Positions 7,419 through 15,417 of a stretch of DNA of 64,000 nt are shown piece by piece (the first letter of the stretch is position 1; every line of letters starts with the position of its first letter). Source of the DNA: Pacificimonas sp036351775 (GTDB lineage Bacteria; Pseudomonadota; Alphaproteobacteria; Sphingomonadales; Sphingomonadaceae); NCBI GenBank assembly GCA_036351775.1, contig JAZBPX010000028.1:1-64000 (forward strand). The letters are read 5' to 3'. Made by a program: the position numbers and the translations under genes. The notes below the pieces were generated by a model that did not search any database, was not told the origin of the DNA, and was given only the letters and a program-made list of their open reading frames with translations.

Positions 7419-7478
7419 CGGAGTGCACTGTGCTCATAACACGATAACGTCCAAAACTTGTCGGGCCGCTGAATTGCG

Positions 7479-9044
7479 ATGATACGATTCCCAATTAGTA
7501 TAGCGCTGGTCGTCGCGCTATTCATTCTCACAGCCCCAGCGCAGGCCCAGCTTGTCCGAACGCCGGACGCGCGGGCGGATGATGCCGCGGGCCCCTATGA
7601 CCGCCTGATCATTTCCGGCGCCACGGTCATCGACGGGTCGGGCGCGCCGCCCATCGGGCCCGCCGACATCCTGATCCAGCAGAACCGCATTGATGCCATC
7701 GGCAGTCCGGGCAGCTTCGACGAGGGCGGCGCGGACCACCGCATCGATGCGACCGGCATGTTCGTCCTTCCCGGCTTCGTCGATACGCACGGCCATACCG
7801 GCGACCCGGACAAGGCGCCGAACGCCGACTATGCCTACCGCCTGTGGCTGGCGCACGGCGTCACCAGCGTGCGCGGCGTGCCGCTCTACACCGCCGAGAA
7901 TGATGCCGGTTTGTCCGACGCGCGGCGCAGCGCGGCAGGCGCGATCACCGCCCCGCGCCTGTTTCCCTATGCTGTCCTTGGTGCGTTCTGGGACGGCGGG
8001 CCGCTCCGTACCGAGGACGACGGCCGCCGCTGGGTGCGCTGGGCGAAGGATGCGGGCTATCTGGGCATGAAAGTCTTCCACCCCGTCGAACCCGCCGCCC
8101 TTCGCGGGGCGCTCGCGGCGGCCGATGAACTGGATTTTGGCAGCGTCGCCCATCTGGGACAGCTTGGCGTGGCGGAAGTAAACGGCCTGGAGGCAGCACG
8201 CATGGGCATCGGCGGCCTGACGCATTTCTACGGCCATTTTGAAAGCCTTCTTGAAAATGGCACCATCCAGACGTTCCCGCCCGACTATAATTACGCCAAC
8301 GAGCAGGACCGCTTTTCCGGCGTCGCGACCCTTGTCGACCAGATCGTCGAGCCGGGGTCGAAGCGGTGGGATGCCTATATCGACACGCTGCTGGCCGCGG
8401 GCGTCACGCTGTCGCCGACGTTCAACATCTACGTCGCCTCCCGCGATGTGATGCGCGCGCGGACGTTCGAGTGGCATGACGACTATACGCTGCCCAGCCT
8501 GATGGACTTCTACACGCCGTCCTTAACCGATCACGGCAGCTATTACTTCGACTGGACGACCGCCGACGAGGTGCAGTGGCGGCGTTTCTACCGGCCCTTC
8601 ATGCAGCTGGTGAACGACTACAAGAACCGCGGCGGGCGGGTGACCGTGGGCAGCGACCCCGGCTTCATCTACCAGACCTGGGGCTTTGCCTATGTCGGCG
8701 AGCTGGAAATGCTGCAGGAGGCAGGCTTTTCCCCGCTAGAGGTGCTGCGCTCCGCCACGATCGAGGGCGCGCGCGAAATCTACGAACAGAATGGCGAGAC
8801 GCCGCCCATGGGTCTCGTGCGCGCCGGTATGCTCGCTGACCTCGTCATCGTGCCGCAAAACCCGCTCGCGAATTTCAAGACGCTCTACGGCACGGGCACC
8901 CCGCGCCTGAACCTTGAAACCGATCAGGTCGAGATGGTCGGCGGCGTGCGCTGGACCATCAAGGACGGCCGCATCTACGACGCGCAGAAGCTGCTCGCGG
9001 ATGTGCGCGCGATGGTGGCGGCGCAGGAGCGGGCGGCGGATTAA
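7479..9044 (+). CDS. Secreted amidohydrolase-family metal enzyme
   Basis: A 521-residue protein with a signal peptide (cleavage near AQAQ, residue 24). The amidohydrolase composite fold is clear: LIISGATVIDGSG at the N-terminal beta sandwich, LPGFVDTHGHTG with the HxH metal ligands near residue 106, GSDPGFIYQTWGF with the conserved late aspartate, and the closing ADLVIVPQNPL. It is imidazolonepropionase/dipeptidase-like, acting on an unknown cyclic amide or peptide in the periplasm. The first dozen codons are AT-rich like the upstream islet and the remainder is normal, so the islet boundary probably lies near 7510. Confidence 0.85.
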   Translation: MIRFPISIALVVALFILTAPAQAQLVRTPDARADDAAGPYDRLIISGATVIDGSGAPPIGPADILIQQNRIDAIGSPGSFDEGGADHRIDATGMFVLPGFVDTHGHTGDPDKAPNADYAYRLWLAHGVTSVRGVPLYTAENDAGLSDARRSAAGAITAPRLFPYAVLGAFWDGGPLRTEDDGRRWVRWAKDAGYLGMKVFHPVEPAALRGALAAADELDFGSVAHLGQLGVAEVNGLEAARMGIGGLTHFYGHFESLLENGTIQTFPPDYNYANEQDRFSGVATLVDQIVEPGSKRWDAYIDTLLAAGVTLSPTFNIYVASRDVMRARTFEWHDDYTLPSLMDFYTPSLTDHGSYYFDWTTADEVQWRRFYRPFMQLVNDYKNRGGRVTVGSDPGFIYQTWGFAYVGELEMLQEAGFSPLEVLRSATIEGAREIYEQNGETPPMGLVRAGMLADLVIVPQNPLANFKTLYGTGTPRLNLETDQVEMVGGVRWTIKDGRIYDAQKLLADVRAMVAAQERAAD

Positions 9045-9079
9045 CGCTTCGTTAGGACTTGTCCGCGAGAAGAGGGGCC

Positions 9080-9145
9080 ATGATCAAGTCCGTCTTCATC
9101 GTCCTCGTGACCCTCGGTCCGCTCGCCGCCGAGTTTGCTCTCTAG
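9080..9145 (+). CDS. Possible 21-residue hydrophobic peptide
   Basis: An ATG preceded by GAAGAGGGG opens a 21-codon frame, mostly aliphatic with one lysine near the start (MIKSVFIVLV at the N-terminus), ending at TAG. It could encode a small membrane peptide or a remnant signal sequence. Length alone makes chance occurrence likely; the good ribosome site is the only support. Confidence 0.25.
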   Translation: MIKSVFIVLVTLGPLAAEFAL

Positions 9146-9175
9146 GCAAGCGCCCGGCCAATCGCGGGTCTCCGC

Positions 9176-9715
9176 TCAATCCGCCTTGGCGGTTTTCTCG
9201 CGCTCGATCGATTCCATGATGATTCGCTCGGCGTCCTGACGGCTTTCCCACTTGCCGACTCGCACCCACTTCTCCTTCTCCAGGTCCTTGTAGTGGGTGA
9301 AGAAATGCTCGATCTGCGCCATCACGATGTGAGGCAGGTCGCTGCGTTCCCCGACCTGGTTGTAATAGGGGAACATCTTGTCGTGCGGGACGCAGAGCAC
9401 CTTTTCGTCGCCGCCGGCCTCATCCTCCAGCATCAGGACCGCGACCGGACGGCAGCGGACGACGGAGCCCGGAATGAAGGGTGACCGCGCCACGACCATG
9501 GCGTCCAGCGCATCGCCGTCCGGTGACAGGGTGTGCGGGATGAAGCCGTAATTGGTGGGATAGCGCATCGGCGTGTGAAGGATACGGTCGACGAACATCG
9601 CGCCCGATGTCTTGTCGAACTCGTACTTTACGGGCTCTCCACCGACGGGAACCTCGATGATGACGTTGACGTCTTCGGGCGGCTGTCGGCCCGACGGAAT
9701 TTTCGTGATGTCCAT
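9176..9715 (-). CDS. ppa: Inorganic pyrophosphatase (family I)
   Basis: A 179-residue soluble enzyme hydrolysing PPi to phosphate, which drives biosynthetic reactions forward. Family I residues are present: YEFDKTSG, the YPTNYGFIP motif and the metal-binding DGDALD, followed by YKDLEKEKWV. Length is standard for bacterial hexameric enzymes. It is transcribed divergently from the TonB receptor at 9831 across a 115-base gap. Confidence 0.96.
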   Translation of the reverse strand: MDITKIPSGRQPPEDVNVIIEVPVGGEPVKYEFDKTSGAMFVDRILHTPMRYPTNYGFIPHTLSPDGDALDAMVVARSPFIPGSVVRCRPVAVLMLEDEAGGDEKVLCVPHDKMFPYYNQVGERSDLPHIVMAQIEHFFTHYKDLEKEKWVRVGKWESRQDAERIIMESIEREKTAKAD

Positions 9716-9784
9716 GGGCCACAGCCTGTAGCCGGAGTGCTGTCGCGGCGGAAGTAGGGACTTGCCCTCGCTCGCAGATTCTGC

Positions 9785-9806
9785 ATGCTATGTGACAACA
9801 TATCAT
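9785..9806. promoter_or_regulatory. Zur-like palindrome upstream of the TonB receptor
   Basis: ATGCTATGT (9785-9793) and ACATATCAT (9798-9806) are inverted repeats with one mismatch around GACA. AT-rich palindromes of this kind are typical of Fur-family (Zur) sites. It lies 24 bases before the receptor start, where binding would block transcription; the His/Asp-rich receptor makes zinc control plausible. No promoter hexamers are clear. Confidence 0.45.
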
Positions 9807-9830
9807 CCATTCCACCACTGAAAGACCGAC

Positions 9831-12068
9831 ATGCTTCGCTCTTCCCTGCTCCTCACCACCGCGGCGCTCGCCGCGGCGCCCGTCCTTGCCCAGAATCACC
9901 CTGACACGCTTCTGGACGATGATTTCCACCGCACCTCGCCGACCATTACCATCACGGCGCCGGGCGTCGGCCAGCTCGACGTCCTGTCGGGCTCGTCCAT
10001 TGTCCAGGGCGTTGAACTGCAACGCGAGCTGTCGGGTCAGATCGGTGAGATACTCGATGAACTGCCGGGCGTCAGCGCGACCAGCTTTGCCCCCGGTGCA
10101 TCGCGTCCGGTTCTGCGCGGGTTCCAGGGCCTTCGCGTCCAGGTGCTGACGGATGGTCTTGGCAATATCGATGCCTCCAACGCCTCTGCCGACCACGCCG
10201 TCAGCCTCGACCCGCTGACGGCCGAGCGGGTTGAGGTACTGCGCGGTCCCGCCGTCCTCCTCTACGGCAGCCAGGCAATCGGCGGTGCCGTCAACGTCAT
10301 CGACAAGCGCATTCCGCGCGGCGTGCCCGACGAGCCCGTCCACTTCGATGCCATCGCCTCGGTCGGTTCGGTCGCGGACCTGCGAGAAGTTGGTGGTTCC
10401 CTCGATGTGAAGCTTGCCGACAATTTCGTGTTTCACATCGACGGCAGTTACCGCGAAACGGGCGATGTCGAGGTTCCGGGCTTCGTGGTGTCGGAGGCGC
10501 TTCGCGAAGAGCTCTTCGAGGAGGCCGCCGAGGAAGCCGCCGAGGGTGAGCTGGAGGAGGCCGACGAGCTGATCGAGGCCGCGAACCAGCGGTTCCGTAT
10601 CGAGAACAGCGGAACGGAGACCTTCTCCTTTGGTACCGGCGTGCTGCTTGGTGACGAGAGCGATTTCCTCGGCTTCGCGGTCAGCCACTATGACACCGAT
10701 TACGGCGTGCCCGGGCGGCCGGGTGCCGGCCATCACCATCATGGTGAGGAAGATGACCATGACGATCACGATGATCACGATGATCATGACGACGATCATG
10801 ACGATGATCACGATGACGACCATGACGACGATCACGACGACGATCATGATGATGACCATGACGATGATCACGACGATGATCATGGCGGTGGAGAAGAGGG
10901 CGATGTACCCATCACGATCGGCCTTCAGCAGACCCGCGCCGACCTCCGTGCCGGCCTGACGCTCGGCGGCCTCTTTGATCGCGCCGACCTTCGCGTCGGC
11001 TATTCCGACTATACGCACACCGAGTTCGAGGGTGATGAGGTCGGGACCGTGTTCGACGTTGAGGGGTTCGAGGGGCGTCTGGTCCTGACCCAGGCCGAAA
11101 GCGCCACATGGAATGGAAGCGTCGGGGTTCAGGCCTATTACCGCGACTTCGAGGCCGTCGGAGCGGAAGCCTTCGTGCAGCCGAACCGGACGGATCAATA
11201 TGCGATCTTCACGCTTCAGGAGATCGACTTCGATGCGCTCCACCTGGAGTTTGCCGGTCGCTATGAACGGACCGACGTCGAATCGCAGCCGCTGAACGTG
11301 GACCGCAGTTTCGATACGGTTTCAGCCGCTGTCAGCGCGGTCGTCGAAGCGCGGCCGGGCTTCCGCATCGGCCTGACCGGGTCGCGCGCAGAGCGTGCCC
11401 CGTCGGGTGAGGAGCTGTTCGCCGACGGCCCGCACATCGCCACGCAGCAGTTCGAGATTGGCGACGTCAATCTCGACAGCGAGAAAGCGTGGGGCGTGGA
11501 GGCGTTCGCGCGCGGGCAGCTTGGCCCGGTCACGCTCGGTGCCGCCGTCTACGCGCAGTGGTTCGACGACTATATCTACCTGTCCGAGACGGGCCTGGAA
11601 GAGGATGAACTGCCGGTCTTCCAGTATCTGCAGGAGGGGGCCCGCTATTACGGCGCCGAGGCCCAGGTCCTGGTCGATCTCGTAGATACCGGACGCTTCG
11701 ATCTGGACGCCGATTTCCGCGCTGACTTTGTCAGTGCCGAGCTCGACAGCGGCCTGAACGTTCCGCGCATTCCGCCGATGACGCTCTTTGCCGCGCTCGA
11801 TGCCGACTATGACTATGTCGGCGGACGCATCGAGGCGGTTTATACGGGCGAGCAGACCGACGTCGCGCCGTTCGAGACAGCGACCGACGACTTCCTGTTC
11901 GTAAACGCCTCGGTGACCTGGCGGCCGCTGTTCACCCGCAACGTGACCTTTATGGCGGAAGTGAACAACATCTTCGATGAGGAAGGCCGCCGCCACGCCA
12001 GCTACACCAAGGACTTCGTTCCCCTGCCGGGCCGTGATGTCCGGGTAAGCGCACGGTTGAGTTTTTAA
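9831..12068 (+). CDS. TonB-dependent outer-membrane receptor, ZnuD-like
   Basis: A 745-residue receptor with signal peptide (cleaved near VLAQ), plug domain (about residues 40-155: ILDELPGVSATSF, LRGFQGLRVQVLTDGL, VEVLRGPAVLLYGSQAIGG) and a 22-strand barrel ending in a terminal phenylalanine. A long extracellular loop contains GHHHHGEEDD and a perfect His-Asp run at residues 310-351. This matches zinc-piracy receptors such as Neisseria ZnuD and Acinetobacter homologues, which carry His/Asp-rich loops. The Zur-like palindrome upstream agrees. A glutamate/alanine-rich insert (about residues 220-250) is also unusual. Metal specificity is inferred. Confidence 0.9.
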   Translation: MLRSSLLLTTAALAAAPVLAQNHPDTLLDDDFHRTSPTITITAPGVGQLDVLSGSSIVQGVELQRELSGQIGEILDELPGVSATSFAPGASRPVLRGFQGLRVQVLTDGLGNIDASNASADHAVSLDPLTAERVEVLRGPAVLLYGSQAIGGAVNVIDKRIPRGVPDEPVHFDAIASVGSVADLREVGGSLDVKLADNFVFHIDGSYRETGDVEVPGFVVSEALREELFEEAAEEAAEGELEEADELIEAANQRFRIENSGTETFSFGTGVLLGDESDFLGFAVSHYDTDYGVPGRPGAGHHHHGEEDDHDDHDDHDDHDDDHDDDHDDDHDDDHDDDHDDDHDDDHDDDHGGGEEGDVPITIGLQQTRADLRAGLTLGGLFDRADLRVGYSDYTHTEFEGDEVGTVFDVEGFEGRLVLTQAESATWNGSVGVQAYYRDFEAVGAEAFVQPNRTDQYAIFTLQEIDFDALHLEFAGRYERTDVESQPLNVDRSFDTVSAAVSAVVEARPGFRIGLTGSRAERAPSGEELFADGPHIATQQFEIGDVNLDSEKAWGVEAFARGQLGPVTLGAAVYAQWFDDYIYLSETGLEEDELPVFQYLQEGARYYGAEAQVLVDLVDTGRFDLDADFRADFVSAELDSGLNVPRIPPMTLFAALDADYDYVGGRIEAVYTGEQTDVAPFETATDDFLFVNASVTWRPLFTRNVTFMAEVNNIFDEEGRRHASYTKDFVPLPGRDVRVSARLSF
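10758..10883 (+). repeat. His-Asp tandem repeat (3x HDD, 8x HDDD)
   Basis: 42 codons encode three HDD units, eight HDDD units and a final H. Synonymous codons (CAT/CAC, GAT/GAC) vary irregularly between units, so the repeat is exact in protein but not in DNA. This suggests selection on the peptide rather than recent slippage. Confidence 0.9.
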
Positions 12069-12090
12069 AGCAGACGACTTCTTCTCCACC

Positions 12091-12203
12091 GTCATCCCGG
12101 CGAGGCCTGCGCCCGCGAAGGCGGGTGGCCGGGATCCACCTCCTGACGGTTCGGCAAGGCCCGACTTACCCGGAGATGGACCCCGGCTTCCGCCGGGGTG
12201 ACG
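12091..12203. repeat. REPIN-like element, GTCATCCCGGCG family
   Basis: It begins GTCATCCCGGCGAGG and ends GCCGGGGTGAC, with inner ends GGGATCCACCTCC and GGAGATGGACCCC, giving two inverted hairpin units. It fills most of the 213-base gap between the TonB receptor and the exonuclease gene and may act as a transcription end signal. Confidence 0.8.
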
Positions 12204-12281
12204 ATAAACGCGTAGGTTTGTGGCTCCGCGCGCACCCGCCGCGCTTGAGCCTGGCTGCACCAGCCGCCACATAGGCGGAGC

Positions 12282-13031
12282 ATGAGTATCATTCGCGTCG
12301 TCGATCTGGAAACCACCGGCAGCCGTCCGCCCGCGCACGGCGTGTGCGAGATTGGGTGGCAGGACCTGGAGCCGGACGCGGACGGTGCCTGGCAGATCGC
12401 GGAGGGCCACGGCGCGTTCCTCGTCGATCCCGGCCGCGCGATCCCGGCGGTGACGCAGGCCATTCATCACATCGACGATGCGGATGTCGCGGGCGGGCCG
12501 CGCTGGGACGAGGCCGCGCCGCAGGTGCTTCGCCGGGCAGGGGGCTTCACGGCGCTCGCCGCGCACCGCGCGACCTTCGAGCAGCGCTTCTGCACCCCCG
12601 AGCTGACCCACGGCGCGGACTGGATCTGCACCTGGAAATGCGCGCTGAGGCTGTGGCCGGACAGCCCCGGTTTCTCCAACCAGGGCCTTCGCTACTGGCA
12701 CAAGCCGGAAGGGCTGGTGCGGGAGCGCGGCCTTCCCGTGCACCGCGCCTTTCCCGACGCCTATGTCTCCGCGCACCTCCTCCGCGACATGCTGCGGCTG
12801 GCGAGTGTCGAGCAGCTGATCGAATGGTCCGCGCTTCCCGGCCTCCTCCCGCGCGTGCGCCAGGGCGAGGATCGCGGCACCGATTTCGCCGAGCTGCCGA
12901 CCGCGCGCCTGATAGCCCTGTCGAAGGACCGCGACCTCGACGTGCGCTACACCGCGAACTGGCACATGAAGCGCCGCGGGGAATCGGAGCCTGAACCCGC
13001 CCCGACGGCGCAGACCGAACTCTTCGCCTAG
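12282..13031 (+). CDS. DnaQ-like 3'-5' exonuclease
   Basis: A 249-residue protein whose N-terminus carries the DEDD exonuclease first motif VVDLETTG (D8, E10). The HxAxFExxF motif (AAHRATFEQRF) follows near residue 95. Related proteins include the DNA polymerase III epsilon subunit and ExoX-type exonucleases. The C-terminal part (SKDRDLDVRYTANWHM) resembles the RNase T/DUF3820-like tail of ExoX-type enzymes. It probably trims DNA ends in repair. It stands alone between a REPIN and mgtE. Confidence 0.8.
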   Translation: MSIIRVVDLETTGSRPPAHGVCEIGWQDLEPDADGAWQIAEGHGAFLVDPGRAIPAVTQAIHHIDDADVAGGPRWDEAAPQVLRRAGGFTALAAHRATFEQRFCTPELTHGADWICTWKCALRLWPDSPGFSNQGLRYWHKPEGLVRERGLPVHRAFPDAYVSAHLLRDMLRLASVEQLIEWSALPGLLPRVRQGEDRGTDFAELPTARLIALSKDRDLDVRYTANWHMKRRGESEPEPAPTAQTELFA

Positions 13032-13064
13032 CGGCGGACCCTGCGCTCTTCTAAGGAGCGAGGC

Positions 13065-14486
13065 ATGACCGCCGCCGATCCCGCGCTCCGCCCCGACGAT
13101 GCCCCGACGAAGGACCCGGCGCGGCAGGCGGCGCTAGAGGATGGCCACCTCCGCGCCAGCTTCGTCGACGAGGTCCGCGATGCGCTGGCGGACGGCGATG
13201 AGACCCGCGTGCAGGCGCTCGCCGAGCCCCTCCACAATGCCGACATCGCCGACCTGATCGAGCAGTTCGCGCCGGGTGACCGCGCCAATCTCGCCGCCGC
13301 GCTCGGTGACCAGCTCGACCCCGAAGTCATCGCGGAAATGGACGATGAAGTCCGCGAGGATCTTGTCGATCTGCTGTCCGCCGACAGGGTCGCCGAAGTC
13401 CTTACCGAACTCGATACCGACGATGCCGTCGCCATTGTCGAGGACCTGGACGAGGCAGAGCAGCAGGCTGTCCTGCGCGCCCTCGAACCCGACGACCGCG
13501 CCGCCATCGAGGAGGCGCTGGGCTTCCCGGAGGAATCCGCCGGCCGCCTGATGCAGCGCGACCTGATCGCGGTGCCCAAGGACTGGGACGTGGGCCGCGT
13601 CATCGATTATCTCCGCGCCGCCCAGAAGGACGAGCTGACCGACGAATTCTGGGAAATCTTCGTCGTCGATGCGCGCCATCACCCCGTTGGCACGGTCCAG
13701 CTCTCGCACCTCCTCCGTTCGTCGCGCGTGACGCCGGTCGCTGAGATCATGGTCGAGGAACAGACCCTGATCCCCGTCGCCATGGACCAGGAGGAGGTCG
13801 CCCTCCGCTTTCAGAAGTACGCGCTCATTTCCGCCGCCGTCGTCGACGACGCGGGACGGCTCGTGGGCATGATTACCGTCGATGACATCGTCCACGTCGT
13901 GCAGCAGGAGGCGGACGAGGACTTCCGCCGGCTGACGGGCGCGGAGGAGGGCGGTCTGAACGAACGCACGCGCGATATCGTGCGCCAGCGCCTCCGCTGG
14001 CTGGTCATAAACCTCGGCACGGCGGTTCTTGCATCCATTGTCATCGGCGGGTTCGCGGACACGATCGAGCAGATCATCGCGCTCGCGATCCTGATGCCCA
14101 TCGTCGCCTCGCTCGGCGGCAATGCGGCGACGCAGACCATGGCGGTCACGGTCCGCGCGCTGGCTACCGATGAACTGACCGTGTCGAACATGCGCCGCAC
14201 CATCGTGAAGGAAATCCGCGTCGCCATCATCAACGGGCTCGCCATCGCCGCCCTCATTGGCGTGGCGGCAGGCCTTTACTTCGCGCAGCCGATGCTCGGT
14301 GTCGTCATCGCCGTCGCCATGCTTGGCAACATTTTGATCGCGGGGCTGTCGGGGCTGCTGATCCCGGTGTTTCTGGACCGGGCGGAGATCGATCCGGCGA
14401 TCAGTTCCAGCGTCTTCGTCACCATGACGACCGACGTCATGGGTTTCCTGCTCTTCCTCGGCCTCGCCAGCTTGGTCCTTCTGTAG
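13065..14486 (+). CDS. mgtE: Magnesium transporter MgtE
   Basis: A 473-residue magnesium channel. The N-terminal superhelix (about residues 35-130) shows EPLHNADIADLIEQF, and a CBS pair (about 135-255) senses cytosolic magnesium. Five membrane helices run from about residue 285, with LGGNAATQTMAV marking the pore signature and GLLIPV later. Length and domain order are standard. A GGAG site precedes the ATG by five bases. Confidence 0.95.
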   Translation: MTAADPALRPDDAPTKDPARQAALEDGHLRASFVDEVRDALADGDETRVQALAEPLHNADIADLIEQFAPGDRANLAAALGDQLDPEVIAEMDDEVREDLVDLLSADRVAEVLTELDTDDAVAIVEDLDEAEQQAVLRALEPDDRAAIEEALGFPEESAGRLMQRDLIAVPKDWDVGRVIDYLRAAQKDELTDEFWEIFVVDARHHPVGTVQLSHLLRSSRVTPVAEIMVEEQTLIPVAMDQEEVALRFQKYALISAAVVDDAGRLVGMITVDDIVHVVQQEADEDFRRLTGAEEGGLNERTRDIVRQRLRWLVINLGTAVLASIVIGGFADTIEQIIALAILMPIVASLGGNAATQTMAVTVRALATDELTVSNMRRTIVKEIRVAIINGLAIAALIGVAAGLYFAQPMLGVVIAVAMLGNILIAGLSGLLIPVFLDRAEIDPAISSSVFVTMTTDVMGFLLFLGLASLVLL

Positions 14487-14532
14487 CGGTCTCTTGTTGT
14501 AGAGCGCGCGCGCCGCCCTACATCGGTCCGCG

Positions 14533-14952
14533 ATGCTTCACATGACGAAAACGGCGGTGCAGTGCGCGCATGTGCGGGAGCTTGAGGAGCGAAACGCCGC
14601 CCGTACAGGCGTCCATGACGGCCGCGCCGCCGTACCGATCTACACCCGCTACCGCCCGAAGAAGTTCGAGCGGCTGGTCGGCGGATCGCTCTACTGGATC
14701 GTCGCGCACCAGCTGATGGTGCGGCAGGAAATCCTCGCCTTTGCCGAGGCCGAGACGGAGAAGGGCAAGCAGTGCCTGATCTGGCTGTCGGCGGACATGA
14801 TCCCCGTCGCTCCGCGCCGCAAACGCGCGCACCAGGGCTGGCGCTATCTCGAAGACCGGCGAAAACCCGCCGACATGGTCAGCCCCGACGCCGACATCAG
14901 CGAACTGCCGCCCAAGATGGTGCGGGACCTCGCCGGACTAGGACTGCTCTGA
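14533..14952 (+). CDS. DUF1489 family protein
   Basis: A 139-residue soluble protein of the alphaproteobacterial DUF1489 family (function unknown). Characteristic features are the MLHMTKTAVQC start, TRYRPKKFERLVGGSLYWIVAH, CLIWLSADMIPVAPRRKRAHQGWRYL and the C-terminal LPPKMVRDLAGLGLL. Upstream and downstream gaps hold no partner gene; a REPIN follows 40 bases after the stop. Family membership is fairly clear; nothing can be said of activity. Confidence 0.8.
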   Translation: MLHMTKTAVQCAHVRELEERNAARTGVHDGRAAVPIYTRYRPKKFERLVGGSLYWIVAHQLMVRQEILAFAEAETEKGKQCLIWLSADMIPVAPRRKRAHQGWRYLEDRRKPADMVSPDADISELPPKMVRDLAGLGLL

Positions 14953-14992
14953 CGCCTAGGTAACGTAGTACCAAGCCCACGGCCCCCATTCC

Positions 14993-15091
14993 GTCATTCC
15001 CGCGCACGCGGGAATCCAGTCACGGCGATGGCGAAGCCGAGCCTGCGAAGGAACGGACGCGCGGCTGGATTCCCGCATTCGCGGGAATGAC
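14993..15091. repeat. REPIN-like element, first copy of the 284-bp tandem unit
   Basis: GTCATTCCCGCG...CGGGAATCCAG on the left and CTGGATTCCCGC...GCGGGAATGAC on the right flank a GCGATGGCGAAGCC centre. A near-identical copy begins exactly 284 bases later at 15277. The gap 14953-15417 contains only these elements and the gene fragment at 15134. Confidence 0.85.
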
Positions 15092-15133
15092 GGTTCCCAC
15101 GGAACAATGAAGGAAACGCTCGCTGGGTCAAAC

Positions 15134-15258
15134 CTAGCCGCAGTCGGCCGAGACGGACCCCGCGACCTTTGAGGTACAACGTGCGCCGCCCGTGATGCGG
15201 ACATCGCCGGAACCGGCGATCCGCACCATAGCAATTCCGGCTGCCCGGTCCTCTGAGT
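15134..15258 (-). pseudogene. Duplicated 3' end of the DUF2807 gene
   Basis: The minus strand reads IAGSGDVRITGGARC, then TSKVAGS and a stop, matching the last 30-odd residues of the intact protein at 15418, whose tail contains the same strings. Its stop lies exactly 284 bases from the functional stop, the same offset as the adjoining REPIN copies. No signal peptide, start or upstream domain remains, so it cannot be expressed as a protein on its own. Confidence 0.8.
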
Positions 15259-15276
15259 ACGCCAACCACCCAATCC

Positions 15277-15375
15277 GTCATTCCCGCGTACGCGGGAATC
15301 CAGTCAGGGCGATGGCGAAGCCGGGCCTGCGAAGGAACGACTGCGCGGCTGGATTCCCGCGTGCGCCGGAATGAC
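15277..15375. repeat. REPIN-like element, second copy of the 284-bp tandem unit
   Basis: Same sequence type, length (99 bp) and orientation as 14993-15091, with a few substitutions. It lies 42 bases after the functional DUF2807 stop, the same distance as in the first copy. Confidence 0.85.
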
Positions 15376-15417
15376 GGTCCACGGGAATGACGAAAGGGAA
15401 GGCTGTCTGGGTACCCC

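Noticed and set aside
10758..10883. Phase-variable microsatellite
   Set aside because: Units differ by synonymous codons, so the DNA repeat is imperfect and slippage less likely; all units are multiples of three.
9420..11243. A 607-codon minus-strand frame with long valine/isoleucine runs
   Set aside because: It is the complement of the TonB receptor, and the hydrophobic runs are just the reverse of its GAC/CAT repeat. The receptor has full domain support.
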